A stretch of DNA of 64,000 nt from NCBI RefSeq assembly GCF_015070385.1, contig NZ_JADCSA010000003.1, forward strand, positions 62,001-126,000, read 5' to 3'. Below, in pieces: positions 17,464 to 25,183 of the stretch. Origin of the DNA: Nocardioides malaquae. Lineage in GTDB: Bacteria; Actinomycetota; Actinomycetes; Propionibacteriales; Nocardioidaceae. The stretch's first letter is position 1. Every line of letters starts with the position of its first letter. Below the pieces are notes generated by a model. The model was not told the DNA's origin and searched no databases. It saw only the letters and a list, made by a program, of their open reading frames with translations. The position numbers and the translations under genes are program-made.

Positions 17464-17706
17464 TCAGGGGTTCGCGGCGCGCAGCAGGTCCGCGATCTCG
17501 GCAGCGCTGGCGACCTTCCCGCTGACGACCACCCGGTCGTCGATCACGAGACCGGGCGTCTTCATCACGCCGTAGCCGGCGATCGCGGCGTAGTCGGTGA
17601 CCTTCTCGATCTCCGCCTCCTGCCCGACCTCGGCCAGCGCGGCCACGGCGTTCTTCTCCAGCTTCTGGCAGTTCTTGCAGCCGGGCCCGAGGACCTTGAT
17701 CTTCAT
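17464..17706 (-). CDS. thioredoxin-fold small disulfide protein
   Basis: An 80-residue protein: MKIKVLGPGCKNCQKLEKN, with a CxxC redox pair at positions 10 and 13, and TPGLVIDD supplying the cis-proline of a thioredoxin fold. Length and sequence match the redox-active disulfide protein 2 family. Such genes often follow ArsP-type permease genes, and here it lies 20 bases after one. GGAAACCC-like sequence precedes the ATG. It probably assists metal or metalloid handling by the permease, an inference from context. No ArsR regulator is next to the pair. Confidence 0.87.
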   Translation of the reverse strand: MKIKVLGPGCKNCQKLEKNAVAALAEVGQEAEIEKVTDYAAIAGYGVMKTPGLVIDDRVVVSGKVASAAEIADLLRAANP

Positions 17707-17726
17707 GGTGGGTTTCCCTTCGTGGG

Positions 17727-18776
17727 TCAGCCGAACAGGTTGAACAGGAAGCCGAGGGCCATGATGCCCACGGACACGGCGCCGAAGTACAGGGCGAGCA
17801 GCGGAGGCTTCAGGACCCGGCGCAGCATCACCGCCTGAGGGATCGACAGGGCGATCGAGCTCATCATGAACGCCATCACGGTGCCCAGGGACATGCCCTT
17901 GGCCCAGAGCGCCTCGCCGACGGGGACCACTCCCGCCCCGTTCACGTAGAGCGGTATCCCTGCGACGGTCGCCACCACCACGGCGAACGGATCGTCCGGG
18001 CCGGCGTACCGGGCGAAGAAGTCCTCCGGCACCCACCCGTGGATGACGGCGCCGAGTCCGACGCCCAGGAGCACCCACTTCCACACGTCGGAGAAGATGT
18101 CCTTGCTCTCGGCAAGGGCAGCGTCGACGCGGTCCGCCAGCGTGGGCTTCGTGTCGCCGTCACGCAGGGAGGCCACCCGGCCGGTCTTGACGAGGTCCTC
18201 GACCCACCGCTCCAGGTCGAACCGGGAGAACGCCCAGCCGATGAGGATCGAGATCGCGCTGCCGGCGGCGACGTACGCCACCGCGATGCCCCAGCCGAAC
18301 TGGTCGCCGATCATGATCGCCGCGATCTCGCTCACGAGAGGAGAGGCGATCAGGAACGTCAGGGTCACCGACAGCGGGATGCCGGCAGCGACGAAACCGA
18401 TGAAGAGGGGGATCGAGCTGCAGGAGCAGAACGGTGTCACTGCTCCCAGGAAGACGGCGAGGACCAGTCCTGCGGTCAGGCCCCTGCCTTCCAGGAAGCC
18501 GCGTGCCCGCTCCAGGTCCAGGGAGGCACGGAGCATCCCGACCGCGAACATCAGTCCGAGCAGCAGCAGGAAGATCTTGACGGTGTCGTAGAAGAAGAAG
18601 TGGACCGCACCCACCGGCCGGGACCCGAGATCGAGACCGAACCACTCGACCAACGCGTCCCAGACGCGCTCGTTGGCCCACCACGACAGGGCCCAACCAG
18701 CAGCAGCCGCGACGAGCATGAGCTTCACCCATGTGGCCCGGTCCTGCGCCACTCCGGACCTCGAGGAGCCGCTCAC
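17727..18776 (-). CDS. ArsP/SO_0444-like permease
   Basis: A membrane protein of about 349 residues and eight or more helices. It has the family's cysteine motif TPFCSCSSIPLF in one helix and a second repeat with AGIPLYVNGAGVVPV. Family members export organoarsenicals or heavy metals, and the CSCSS element is needed in studied members. A cytosolic loop between the halves is charged. TACACT (18788-18783) lies six bases before GTG 18776, favouring a leaderless start there; GTG 18782 is two codons longer. The thioredoxin-like gene follows in the same operon. Confidence 0.85.
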   Translation of the reverse strand: MSGSSRSGVAQDRATWVKLMLVAAAAGWALSWWANERVWDALVEWFGLDLGSRPVGAVHFFFYDTVKIFLLLLGLMFAVGMLRASLDLERARGFLEGRGLTAGLVLAVFLGAVTPFCSCSSIPLFIGFVAAGIPLSVTLTFLIASPLVSEIAAIMIGDQFGWGIAVAYVAAGSAISILIGWAFSRFDLERWVEDLVKTGRVASLRDGDTKPTLADRVDAALAESKDIFSDVWKWVLLGVGLGAVIHGWVPEDFFARYAGPDDPFAVVVATVAGIPLYVNGAGVVPVGEALWAKGMSLGTVMAFMMSSIALSIPQAVMLRRVLKPPLLALYFGAVSVGIMALGFLFNLFG

Positions 18777-18782
18777 CTTCAC

Positions 18783-18788
18783 AGTGTA
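18783..18788 (-). promoter_or_regulatory. probable -10 element for leaderless permease message
   Basis: TACACT on the minus strand matches TANNNT and is followed by six bases (GTGAAG) and GTG at 18776. The spacing equals that of other leaderless candidates in the window and helps choose between two closely spaced GTG codons. Confidence 0.5.
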
Positions 18789-18879
18789 AGACCGTGGGAC
18801 CGAGGGGCGGGGGATCGACGAACAGGACTTCCCGGACGTGCTCCTCGACGTTCGCCCCTGGCGACGCCACACTGTCCCC

Positions 18880-19254
18880 GTGACGACCTTCTCCTTCGCT
18901 CGACTCCACCACGTCCAGCTCGCCATCCCTGCCGGAGGCGAGGCGGAGTGCCGCGCCTTCTGGGGCGGCGTCCTCGGGATGGAGGAGCTCGAGAAACCTC
19001 CGGTGCTGGCGGCGCGCGGGGGTTGTTGGTTCCGCGGCGGGGGCCTCGAGGTCCACCTCGGCGTGGAGTCCGAGTTCGCCCCGGCTCGCAAGGCCCACCC
19101 CGGAATTCTCGTCGACAACCTCACCGCACTCGCCGACTCACTGACCTCGGCCGGGGTCCGGGTGACCTGGGACGCCGAGTTCCCCGGGCACGAGCGTTTC
19201 TACGCCGCCGACCCGTTCGGCAACCGGTTGGAGTTCCTGGAGCCACGAAGCTGA
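18880..19254 (+). CDS. VOC (glyoxalase/bleomycin resistance) family protein
   Basis: A 124-residue VOC-fold protein: FARLHHVQLAIPAGGEAECRAFWGGVLGMEELEKP in the first half, then ILVDNLTALADSLTSAGVRVTW and FYAADPFGNRLEFLEP, the classic C-terminal metal-binding strand with DPFGN and a final Glu. VOC proteins are metal-dependent enzymes or binding proteins with many substrates; none can be assigned. GTG at 18880 gives the standard VOC start; an in-frame GTG at 18838 would add 14 unrelated residues. CACACT six bases upstream hints at a leaderless message. Divergent from the permease. Confidence 0.87.
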   Translation: MTTFSFARLHHVQLAIPAGGEAECRAFWGGVLGMEELEKPPVLAARGGCWFRGGGLEVHLGVESEFAPARKAHPGILVDNLTALADSLTSAGVRVTWDAEFPGHERFYAADPFGNRLEFLEPRS

Positions 19255-19275
19255 TCCGCGGCGAGGATCCCGCCC

Positions 19276-19638
19276 TCAGGCCAGGTGGCCGAGCTCCTCC
19301 GGGGCAAACCACGCGAGGTCGTCATCAGGGTCGGCGTCGACCGCCCGGTCCTCGGTGTCCAGGTGGACTGCCACCACGTCGCCCAGCACCACCGGCGACC
19401 CGGACCCGTCGACCTCGGCGACCACGACCACGCGCCGCAACCCCGGTTCCTCCGCTGCGACCACCAGGGCGGTGGAGGCGTCGGCGGCGGTCATCAGCGC
19501 GGCGTACTCCTCGTCCTCCGAGTCGCCCTCGGCGACGACCAGGTCACCTGAACGCTGCTGCACGCTCGCCCAGTCCTCCCCCGCGACCAGGGAGGCGAGA
19601 CCGGCGCGCGTGGTCGGGAGGTAGACCCGCACGCTCAC
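19276..19638 (-). CDS. DUF6912-like small protein
   Basis: A 120-residue protein starting VSVRVYLPTTRAGLASLVAG and ending PDDDLAWFAPEELGHL, acidic throughout. The RVYLPTT start and the closing LAWFAPEEL match, from memory, the actinobacterial DUF6912 family, whose role is unknown. Its GTG overlaps the stop of the acyltransferase gene (GTGA), so the two are cotranscribed and coupled. No catalytic motif or membrane segment is seen. Confidence 0.6.
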   Translation of the reverse strand: MSVRVYLPTTRAGLASLVAGEDWASVQQRSGDLVVAEGDSEDEEYAALMTAADASTALVVAAEEPGLRRVVVVAEVDGSGSPVVLGDVVAVHLDTEDRAVDADPDDDLAWFAPEELGHLA

Positions 19639-21140
19639 TCGCCATCCTTGGGCCGCGAGGCGGACGGCCGCTTCGGGGCGGTCGCCGACTTCGTGGTCCG
19701 CTTGGCCGCGCTCGACTTCTTGCGGCCGCGCGGCGCGCGGGGGCGTACGTCCGTGGCGGTGTCCTTCAACTCCTCCAACGCCTCGAGCAGGCACTGGCCG
19801 ATCACGTCGGCGTCGGGCACGAGGTTGCGGTCAGCGGTGATGCCGTAGAAGACCCGGCCGTCGTAGGAGGTCACCCCGATCGAGAGGGCGTGGCCGGGGA
19901 GCAACGGGTGGATCGGGTAGCTCTCCGACATCAACGCCCCCGCGGCGTAGAGGGGGAACTGCGGTCCCGGCACGTTGGTGACCGAGACCTGGTAGCCGCG
20001 TCGCATCTCCCGCGCCGCCACGCGCGACCCGAGCGCGTGGAAGGTGGTCGGGGCGAAGCCGGCGATGCCCGTGAGCCGCTGCGCTCCGACGGCCCGACCG
20101 GTCTCCTTGTGGCCGTTGAAGCTGTAGCTGACCTGGAGCAGCCGCACCACCGGGCTGACCTCACCGACCGGCAGGTTGACCTCGTGGCCGATCACCTGGG
20201 TGCCGAGCTGGGTGGCCTCGAGCTCGTCGTCGATGACCGACATCGGCACCAGGGCCTTGAGCTTGCGGATGCCGTGCAGGGCCTCGTCGCGAGTCATCAG
20301 CCAGCCACGCAGTGCCCCGGTGACCGTGGCGAGGATGACGTCGTTGACCGTCGTCTGGTGCACCCGGCGGATGGTGCGGTAGTCAGCCAGGTCGGTGCAG
20401 ACGGTCACGATCCGTCGCTGCTGGGAGAGCTCACCGAGCACCGGCGAGGTCGGGGTGGGACGACCGGAGGAGAAGACGTTGGCCAGCTGCCCGAGGCGTT
20501 CGGCCGTCGCGCTCGTCCGCCGCTGCACCGCGCCCGCCCCGCTGCGCGCGGTCTGGACCAGGGTGCGGGGGGACTCGAGGTTGTCGGCAACCGCACCGAG
20601 CAGCAGGGAGGCCGGCGAGGGCGTACGCCGCGGCTGCCAGTCGTCGTCGTGGCCCAACGGTCCCTGGTCGGGGTGGACGTCGAGGACGACCTGACCCAGG
20701 TCGACGGTCTCGACGCCGTCGACGAGGATCTGGTGCGACTTCGACAGCATGGCCACCCGACCGTGTTCCAGGCCCTCGATGACGTAGATCTCCCACAGCG
20801 GACGACTGCGGTCGAGGGGCCGGGAGACGATCCGGGCGGTGAGCTCGCGCAGCTGGTCCATCGTGCCCGGGCGCGGGAGCGCCGAGCGGCGCACGTGGAA
20901 GTTCAGGTCGAAGTCGGTGTCGTCGACCCAGACCGGGTTGGCGATCTGGCCGGGCACCTGCAGGAGGCGCTGGCGATAACGGGGCACGTAGGAGATCCGG
21001 TCGGCCACCAGAGCGAGGGCGCGGGCGTGGTCGAACCCCGTGCCACCCTCGAAGATCTCGAGGGTCGCGTTGTGCAGCGGGGTCGTTGCCGAATCCATGG
21101 CCAGGAAGGCCCGGTCCCGCGGCCGCAGCCGCTCATTCAT
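19635..21140 (-). CDS. WS/DGAT-family acyltransferase with altered HHxxxDG motif
   Basis: A 501-residue member of the wax ester synthase/diacylglycerol acyltransferase family. Recognisable: ERLRPRDRAFLAMDSATTPLHN at the N-terminus, PLDRSRPLWEIYVIEGL, VNDVILATVTGALR, and SVTNVPGPQFPLYAAGA near the C-terminus. The condensing motif reads HQILVDG (residues 136-142), so the second His, the one regarded as catalytic in studied enzymes, is Gln. The C-terminal 35 residues are Lys/Ala-rich. ATG 21140 has GGAAGGG upstream and is preferred to ATG 21173. Acyltransferase activity is therefore uncertain. Confidence 0.85.
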   Translation of the reverse strand: MNERLRPRDRAFLAMDSATTPLHNATLEIFEGGTGFDHARALALVADRISYVPRYRQRLLQVPGQIANPVWVDDTDFDLNFHVRRSALPRPGTMDQLRELTARIVSRPLDRSRPLWEIYVIEGLEHGRVAMLSKSHQILVDGVETVDLGQVVLDVHPDQGPLGHDDDWQPRRTPSPASLLLGAVADNLESPRTLVQTARSGAGAVQRRTSATAERLGQLANVFSSGRPTPTSPVLGELSQQRRIVTVCTDLADYRTIRRVHQTTVNDVILATVTGALRGWLMTRDEALHGIRKLKALVPMSVIDDELEATQLGTQVIGHEVNLPVGEVSPVVRLLQVSYSFNGHKETGRAVGAQRLTGIAGFAPTTFHALGSRVAAREMRRGYQVSVTNVPGPQFPLYAAGALMSESYPIHPLLPGHALSIGVTSYDGRVFYGITADRNLVPDADVIGQCLLEALEELKDTATDVRPRAPRGRKKSSAAKRTTKSATAPKRPSASRPKDGE

Positions 21141-21217
21141 GTGAACCCTTCCGTCAACGCCTTGTGTCGTCATGGGATTCTGACAGAAAGAACCCGACGC
21201 CGAGGAGTGCCGCCCAG

Positions 21218-21604
21218 ATGTCTGCCCGCCTGTCCCCCTTCCGACGTCACGCGGTGCGAGGTGCGGCCCTGGCGATGGTCGCCTCGCTCGCCCTCGGCGC
21301 CTGCTCCGGCGAGGCCGAGGAGACGGCCGACGGCGACGACCCGCAGGTCATCCAGGTCAGCATCACCGACGACGAGGTCACCCCCATGGGTGAGCGGTTC
21401 GAGGTCGGGGCCGGAGAGCCCTTCACCGTGGAGATCACCTCCGACCGCGAGGGTGCGCTCCACGTGCACTCCACCCCCGAGCAGGAGTGGGAGTTCAGCG
21501 CCGACGAAACCACCGTGATCGACGCGACCATCGACCAGCCGGGCGTCGTCGAGGTCGAGATGCACGACCCCGACCTGGTCGTGCTCCAGCTCGAAGTGCG
21601 CTGA
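21218..21604 (+). CDS. small lipoprotein, cupredoxin-like
   Basis: A 128-residue exported lipoprotein: basic start, hydrophobic segment and lipobox LALGAC (Cys about 29), then an acidic linker and an about 85-residue beta-rich domain. That domain has RFEVGAGEPFTVEITSD, ALHVHSTPEQEWEFS and VEVEMHDPDLVVLQLEV. The layout resembles cupredoxin-like domains, with HxH and a late His, but a full Cys/His/Met copper site is not seen. GAGGAG precedes the ATG. The next gene starts 1 base after its stop, so the two products probably act together in the envelope. Confidence 0.7.
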   Translation: MSARLSPFRRHAVRGAALAMVASLALGACSGEAEETADGDDPQVIQVSITDDEVTPMGERFEVGAGEPFTVEITSDREGALHVHSTPEQEWEFSADETTVIDATIDQPGVVEVEMHDPDLVVLQLEVR

Positions 21605-21605
21605 C

Positions 21606-22925
21606 GTGTCTCCCGTGATCTCCGCCCACGGCCTGGGCGGGGCGAAGGACCTGCCCATCCCGGCGGAGTACGCCACCGCGGGCGCGGTGCTCGCGCTGGT
21701 GATCTCGTTCGTCGTGCTCGCGACCGCGTGGCGTCGTCCGCGCTTCGAGGGGGCCGTGCTCGGTCGCCCGGTGCCCGGCATCCAGCGTGTCGTCGACTCC
21801 ACCGCCTTCCTGGTCGCCGTGCGGCTGCTGGGGCTGGCGGCCTTCGGCTACGTCGCCCTCACGCTCCTGGCCGGTGAGGACCGGCTGACCAACCCCGTCT
21901 TCGGCATCGTCTACGTGCTCCTGTGGGTCGGCATCGTCCCGCTCAGCCTGGCCCTCGGTCCGGTCTGGAAGGCGCTCAGCCCCTGGCGGAGCATCGCGTG
22001 GCTCCTGTCCAAGCTGCTGCGCACCGACCCCGAGGAGGGGGTCCTCCCGCTGCCGGAGAAGTGGGGCCTGTGGCCGGCGGCGATCGGGCTGTACGCCTTC
22101 GTGTGGCTGGAGCTCGTCTCCCCCAGCCAGACGATGCTCGGCACCCTGCGCCTGTGGCTGGTGGTCTACGGCGTGGCCATGGTGATGGGCGCCCTGGTCT
22201 GGGGCACCCGGTTCCTGGGCCGGGCCGACCCCTTCGAGGTCTACTCCTCCTTGCTCGCCAAGCTCTCGGTGTGGGGCCGCCGCGACGGGGAGCTGGTGCT
22301 GCTCTCCCCGTTGCGCAACCTGGCCACCACCACTCCGCTGCCCGGACTGGCCGCCGTCATGGCCGTCCTGCTCGGCAGCACGGCCTACGACTCCTTCCGC
22401 GAGTCGCCGCCCTTCGTGCAGTACGTGCAGGGCAGCGACGTCGACCAGACGCTGGTCACCAACCTCGCCCTGCTCGGCTTCGTGCTGCTCGCCGGGGCGA
22501 TCCTCACGGTGGGCACGATGGCCACGGGCGTCGACCACACCACCCGCCGGCGCGACCTGCCCCGCCGCTTCGCGCACTCGATGATGCCGATCGTGGTGGG
22601 TTACATGGTGGCCCACTACTTCTCGTACTTCGTCTTCATGGGTCAGCAGACCCTGATCCAGATGAGCGACCCGCTCTCACGCGGCGACGACTGGTTCGGC
22701 ACCGGCGACTGGGCGGTCAACAACTGGCTGATCTACCAGGCCACCGCCCTGGCCGTGCTCAAGGTCGTCGCCGTGGTCACCGGTCACGTCCTGGGGGCCG
22801 TCGCCTCCCACGACCGGGCGGTGCACCTGCTGCCCGAGCGTCACCACGTCACCGGCCAGCTCTCGCTGCTGGCAGCCATGGTCGCCTTCACCGCGGGTGG
22901 GCTGTACCTGCTCTTCGCAGGCTGA
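21606..22925 (+). CDS. polytopic membrane protein (fenitrothion-hydrolase-like annotation group)
   Basis: A 439-residue protein with about ten membrane helices. Noted motifs: GRPVPG, LGPVWKALSPWRSI, GRADPFEVYSSLLAKLSVWGRR, and HSMMPIVVGYMVAHYFSYFVF with clustered His. Similar actinobacterial proteins are, from memory, often labelled fenitrothion hydrolase, a name carried over from one degrader; I do not consider that function shown. GTG at 21606 follows the lipoprotein stop by one base, so the pair is coupled. The last 38 bases overlap the convergent CpaE-like gene. A metal- or heme-related membrane function is a guess from the His-rich helices. Confidence 0.6.
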   Translation: MSPVISAHGLGGAKDLPIPAEYATAGAVLALVISFVVLATAWRRPRFEGAVLGRPVPGIQRVVDSTAFLVAVRLLGLAAFGYVALTLLAGEDRLTNPVFGIVYVLLWVGIVPLSLALGPVWKALSPWRSIAWLLSKLLRTDPEEGVLPLPEKWGLWPAAIGLYAFVWLELVSPSQTMLGTLRLWLVVYGVAMVMGALVWGTRFLGRADPFEVYSSLLAKLSVWGRRDGELVLLSPLRNLATTTPLPGLAAVMAVLLGSTAYDSFRESPPFVQYVQGSDVDQTLVTNLALLGFVLLAGAILTVGTMATGVDHTTRRRDLPRRFAHSMMPIVVGYMVAHYFSYFVFMGQQTLIQMSDPLSRGDDWFGTGDWAVNNWLIYQATALAVLKVVAVVTGHVLGAVASHDRAVHLLPERHHVTGQLSLLAAMVAFTAGGLYLLFAG

Positions 22926-24180
22926 GGCGCCCACGTCGCCCCCGTGCGTCGGCCGGCACCGCGCCCGCGGTGTCGGGCCAGACGGCGTCGACCAGCTCGC
23001 GTACGCCCCCGGCCACCGCGCTGGCACGCTCCGCGGCAACGCTGCGACCCGCCACGAGGGCCCGGTCGACGGCGACCCGGTCGTCGGGCAGGAAGTGCAA
23101 CGACCGCACCCGGGCCAGGCCGTCGACCATCCCCTGCACGTCGCTGCGCGACCACCCGAGGGAGGGACGCATCCGGTTGACGACCACGCGGACGGGGGTC
23201 TCACCCCACTCCTCGCGCAGCTCGACCAACCCGCGCGCGAGTCGGGCCAGCCCGACGGGGTCGGCCGCGCCCACCACGACGACCTCGTCGGCCGCCTCGA
23301 GCGCCTCCAGGGCCAGGCCGAGAGTGCCCTCACGCCACCCCTGTGCCGAGGTCAGCTCGGCCCCCGTGTCGACGACGACGTCACCCCGCTCACGCGCCAC
23401 CTCCAGCACCTCGCCCAGCACTCCTTCGCGCACCTCGTGCTGGCGCTCGGGCCGCGGCAGCCCGGTCAGCACGGCGAGGTGGTCGTCGACCCGTCGAGCT
23501 GCCGACGGCAGTCGTTCACCCAGTGACGCCGAGCTGCCACGGGCCGCGACCAGCAGCCCGGAGACCTGGTCGAGCACTCCCAGGTGCTGGCCCACGCAGG
23601 CGTGCGGGTCGGCATCGACGAGCAGCGTCGGCCGGGCACGCGACGCCAGCTCGCCGGCCAGGGCCGTGGCCACGGTCGTACGCCCCGGGGCACCCGCGGG
23701 TCCCCAGACCACCACGACCCGGCCCGGTGCAGTGGGCGGCTCGGCTCCGGCCTCGGCGACGTCTTCGGGGGTCGGGGGTCCGGGCGCCCGCGGCTCCGGC
23801 ACCCGCACGGCCTCGGGTCCCGACGTCTGGTCGCCGAGCGCGAGCAGGGTGCCGGGCAACGTGGAGAGCTCGGTTTGCACCACCGTCGCAGCCACACCGG
23901 CGTGCGCGAGCCGTGCGGCCTGGTCCTCGCGGGCCAGCTGCGGGGTGACCGCCACGACACCGACGCCGTGACGGGCCAGGGCACGGACCGCGGAGCCGTC
24001 CAGGCCCGGCGCCTCGGCGCACACGACGGCCAGGTCGGCCTGCTGGGTGGCCGCGGTGGCCATCAGGTCGTCGACGTCGACGCACCGCTTGAGCACGACC
24101 AGGCCGGAGGCCTCTCCCAGCACCTCGAGCGCCCCGGACTCCCACGCAGCTCCGGAGGCGAGCACGAGCACGCAGCGCAC
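22888..24180 (-). CDS. CpaE-like MinD/ParA-type ATPase of the Flp pilus system
   Basis: A 430-residue protein. The first about 140 residues form a receiver-like fold without phosphorylation residues. A Pro-rich linker follows, then a P-loop ATPase with VVVVWGPAGAPGRTTVATALAG, LLVDADPHACVGQHLGV and DVVVDTGAELT. In the P-loop the usual Lys is replaced (GRTT), which I recall as recurrent in actinobacterial CpaE-like proteins. CpaE helps place the Flp/Tad pilus machine. The gene starts one base after the SAF-domain gene's stop and is probably in the same operon. Its 3' end overlaps the convergent membrane gene by 38 bases. Confidence 0.8.
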   Translation of the reverse strand: MRCVLVLASGAAWESGALEVLGEASGLVVLKRCVDVDDLMATAATQQADLAVVCAEAPGLDGSAVRALARHGVGVVAVTPQLAREDQAARLAHAGVAATVVQTELSTLPGTLLALGDQTSGPEAVRVPEPRAPGPPTPEDVAEAGAEPPTAPGRVVVVWGPAGAPGRTTVATALAGELASRARPTLLVDADPHACVGQHLGVLDQVSGLLVAARGSSASLGERLPSAARRVDDHLAVLTGLPRPERQHEVREGVLGEVLEVARERGDVVVDTGAELTSAQGWREGTLGLALEALEAADEVVVVGAADPVGLARLARGLVELREEWGETPVRVVVNRMRPSLGWSRSDVQGMVDGLARVRSLHFLPDDRVAVDRALVAGRSVAAERASAVAGGVRELVDAVWPDTAGAVPADARGRRGRLSLRRAGTAHPR

Positions 24181-24181
24181 G

Positions 24182-24838
24182 TCAGCCCCGCCCCACGACC
24201 ATGAGGCGGCCGCCGCCACTGGCGGTGAGGACCTCGGCGAGCGTGTCGCCACGGTCAGGCACCGCGAGCACGACCTGGCGCTCTCCCCCGGCCCCACTCA
24301 GCTCGACCGACGGGGGCGGCACCTCGAGCACGACCACGTCGCGGGCCGCCGGGCGGGCACGCCCCTCACCGGTGCCGGCCGGAGCCACCCACAGGTCGAT
24401 CCGGCTGCCCGCGCCGAGACCGGGAGGCAGGTGCGCTGCGGGCACCGAGACCGAGACCCGCGCCGTGTCGGGGTCGGCGTCGCCGAGCCCGGCCCGGGGC
24501 AGCAGCTCGCCCGCGCCGACTGGACGGACGAGGTGCCGCGACGCGGGCAGGGTGTCGGCGGCCGTGAAGTACCTGGCCGCGTCGGCGGAGTCGTCGAAGT
24601 GGACCCGCGACGTGACGAGGTCGGCGGGCGTGATGACCTCGCCCGCCGCCTTGTCGGAGCGCAGCGCCCACATCGTCACGGTGTCGTCGGCCGACCCGAC
24701 GACCTTCGCCCCGAGCACGACGGAACCGACCACGAGGACGATGCCGACCCAGAGGCGTGCATCACGCCACCCGGGGCGCGCACCGCGCTGGGCAGGAGGG
24801 ATCTCGTTGGTTGTGGAAGCCAGTCTCACGGGTGACAT
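24182..24838 (-). CDS. SAF-domain protein, CpaB-like (Flp pilus assembly)
   Basis: A 218-residue protein with one N-terminal membrane helix (about 28-48), then a SAF domain: ALRSDKAAGEVITPADLVTSRV, ASRHLVRPVGAGELLPRAGL, and VSVSVPAAHLPPGLGAGSRIDLWV, the typical CpaB/FlgA-like order. CpaB is a periplasmic/extracytoplasmic part of Flp/Tad pili. ATG at 24838 has GAGG nearby. It forms a tight pair with the CpaE-like gene and is divergent from a small HTH gene. The split from cpaF at the left edge may mean two pilus loci. Confidence 0.85.
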   Translation of the reverse strand: MSPVRLASTTNEIPPAQRGARPGWRDARLWVGIVLVVGSVVLGAKVVGSADDTVTMWALRSDKAAGEVITPADLVTSRVHFDDSADAARYFTAADTLPASRHLVRPVGAGELLPRAGLGDADPDTARVSVSVPAAHLPPGLGAGSRIDLWVAPAGTGEGRARPAARDVVVLEVPPPSVELSGAGGERQVVLAVPDRGDTLAEVLTASGGGRLMVVGRG

Positions 24839-24928
24839 CTTGGCGCCTCGACCGGTTTGCTGCCGTCGCTGTCCACAGCCTCCCGGTTTCCCCCTTGTGT
24901 ATGGGCGTCGAAGTGGCACCATGGAGGG

Positions 24929-25177
24929 ATGAGTGGGACCCCGCGCTTCCTCACGTTGGCCGACGTGGCCGAAGTGCTCAACACCTCCAGCGCCCAGGTG
25001 TACGCCCTCGTGCGCCGCGGTGAGCTCCCCGCCATCAAGATCGGCGGCCGCGGTCAGTGGCGCGTCGAGGCGAGCGTGCTGGAGTCGTTCATCGAGCAGA
25101 TGTATGCCCAGACCAAGGCCTTCGTCGACGACCACCCCTTCGTCGAGGCAGACGCCGGGCGCGCCTCCCAGGAGTGA
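24929..25177 (+). CDS. small helix-turn-helix (excisionase/AlpA-like) DNA-binding protein
   Basis: An 82-residue protein with a MerR/excisionase-like winged helix: FLTLADVAEVLNTSSAQVYALVRRGELPAIKIGG then QWRVEASVLESFIEQM. BldC and AlpA have the same size and plan. It lies divergent from the CpaB-CpaE genes and could regulate them, an inference from position. No integrase or attachment site is near, so excision is unlikely. GGAGGG abuts the ATG with almost no spacing, so initiation is unusual. It converges with htrA, 6 bases apart. Confidence 0.85.
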   Translation: MSGTPRFLTLADVAEVLNTSSAQVYALVRRGELPAIKIGGRGQWRVEASVLESFIEQMYAQTKAFVDDHPFVEADAGRASQE

Positions 25178-25183
25178 GAGGCC

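Noticed and set aside
22888-22925. 38-base convergent overlap of the membrane gene and the CpaE-like gene as a possible sequencing error
   Set aside because: Both frames are clean to their stops and the overlapping tails are plausible low-complexity ends, so both are kept.
24929-25177. Excisionase-like gene as a sign of an integrated element
   Set aside because: No integrase, direct repeats or tRNA boundary nearby; BldC-like regulators have the same appearance.
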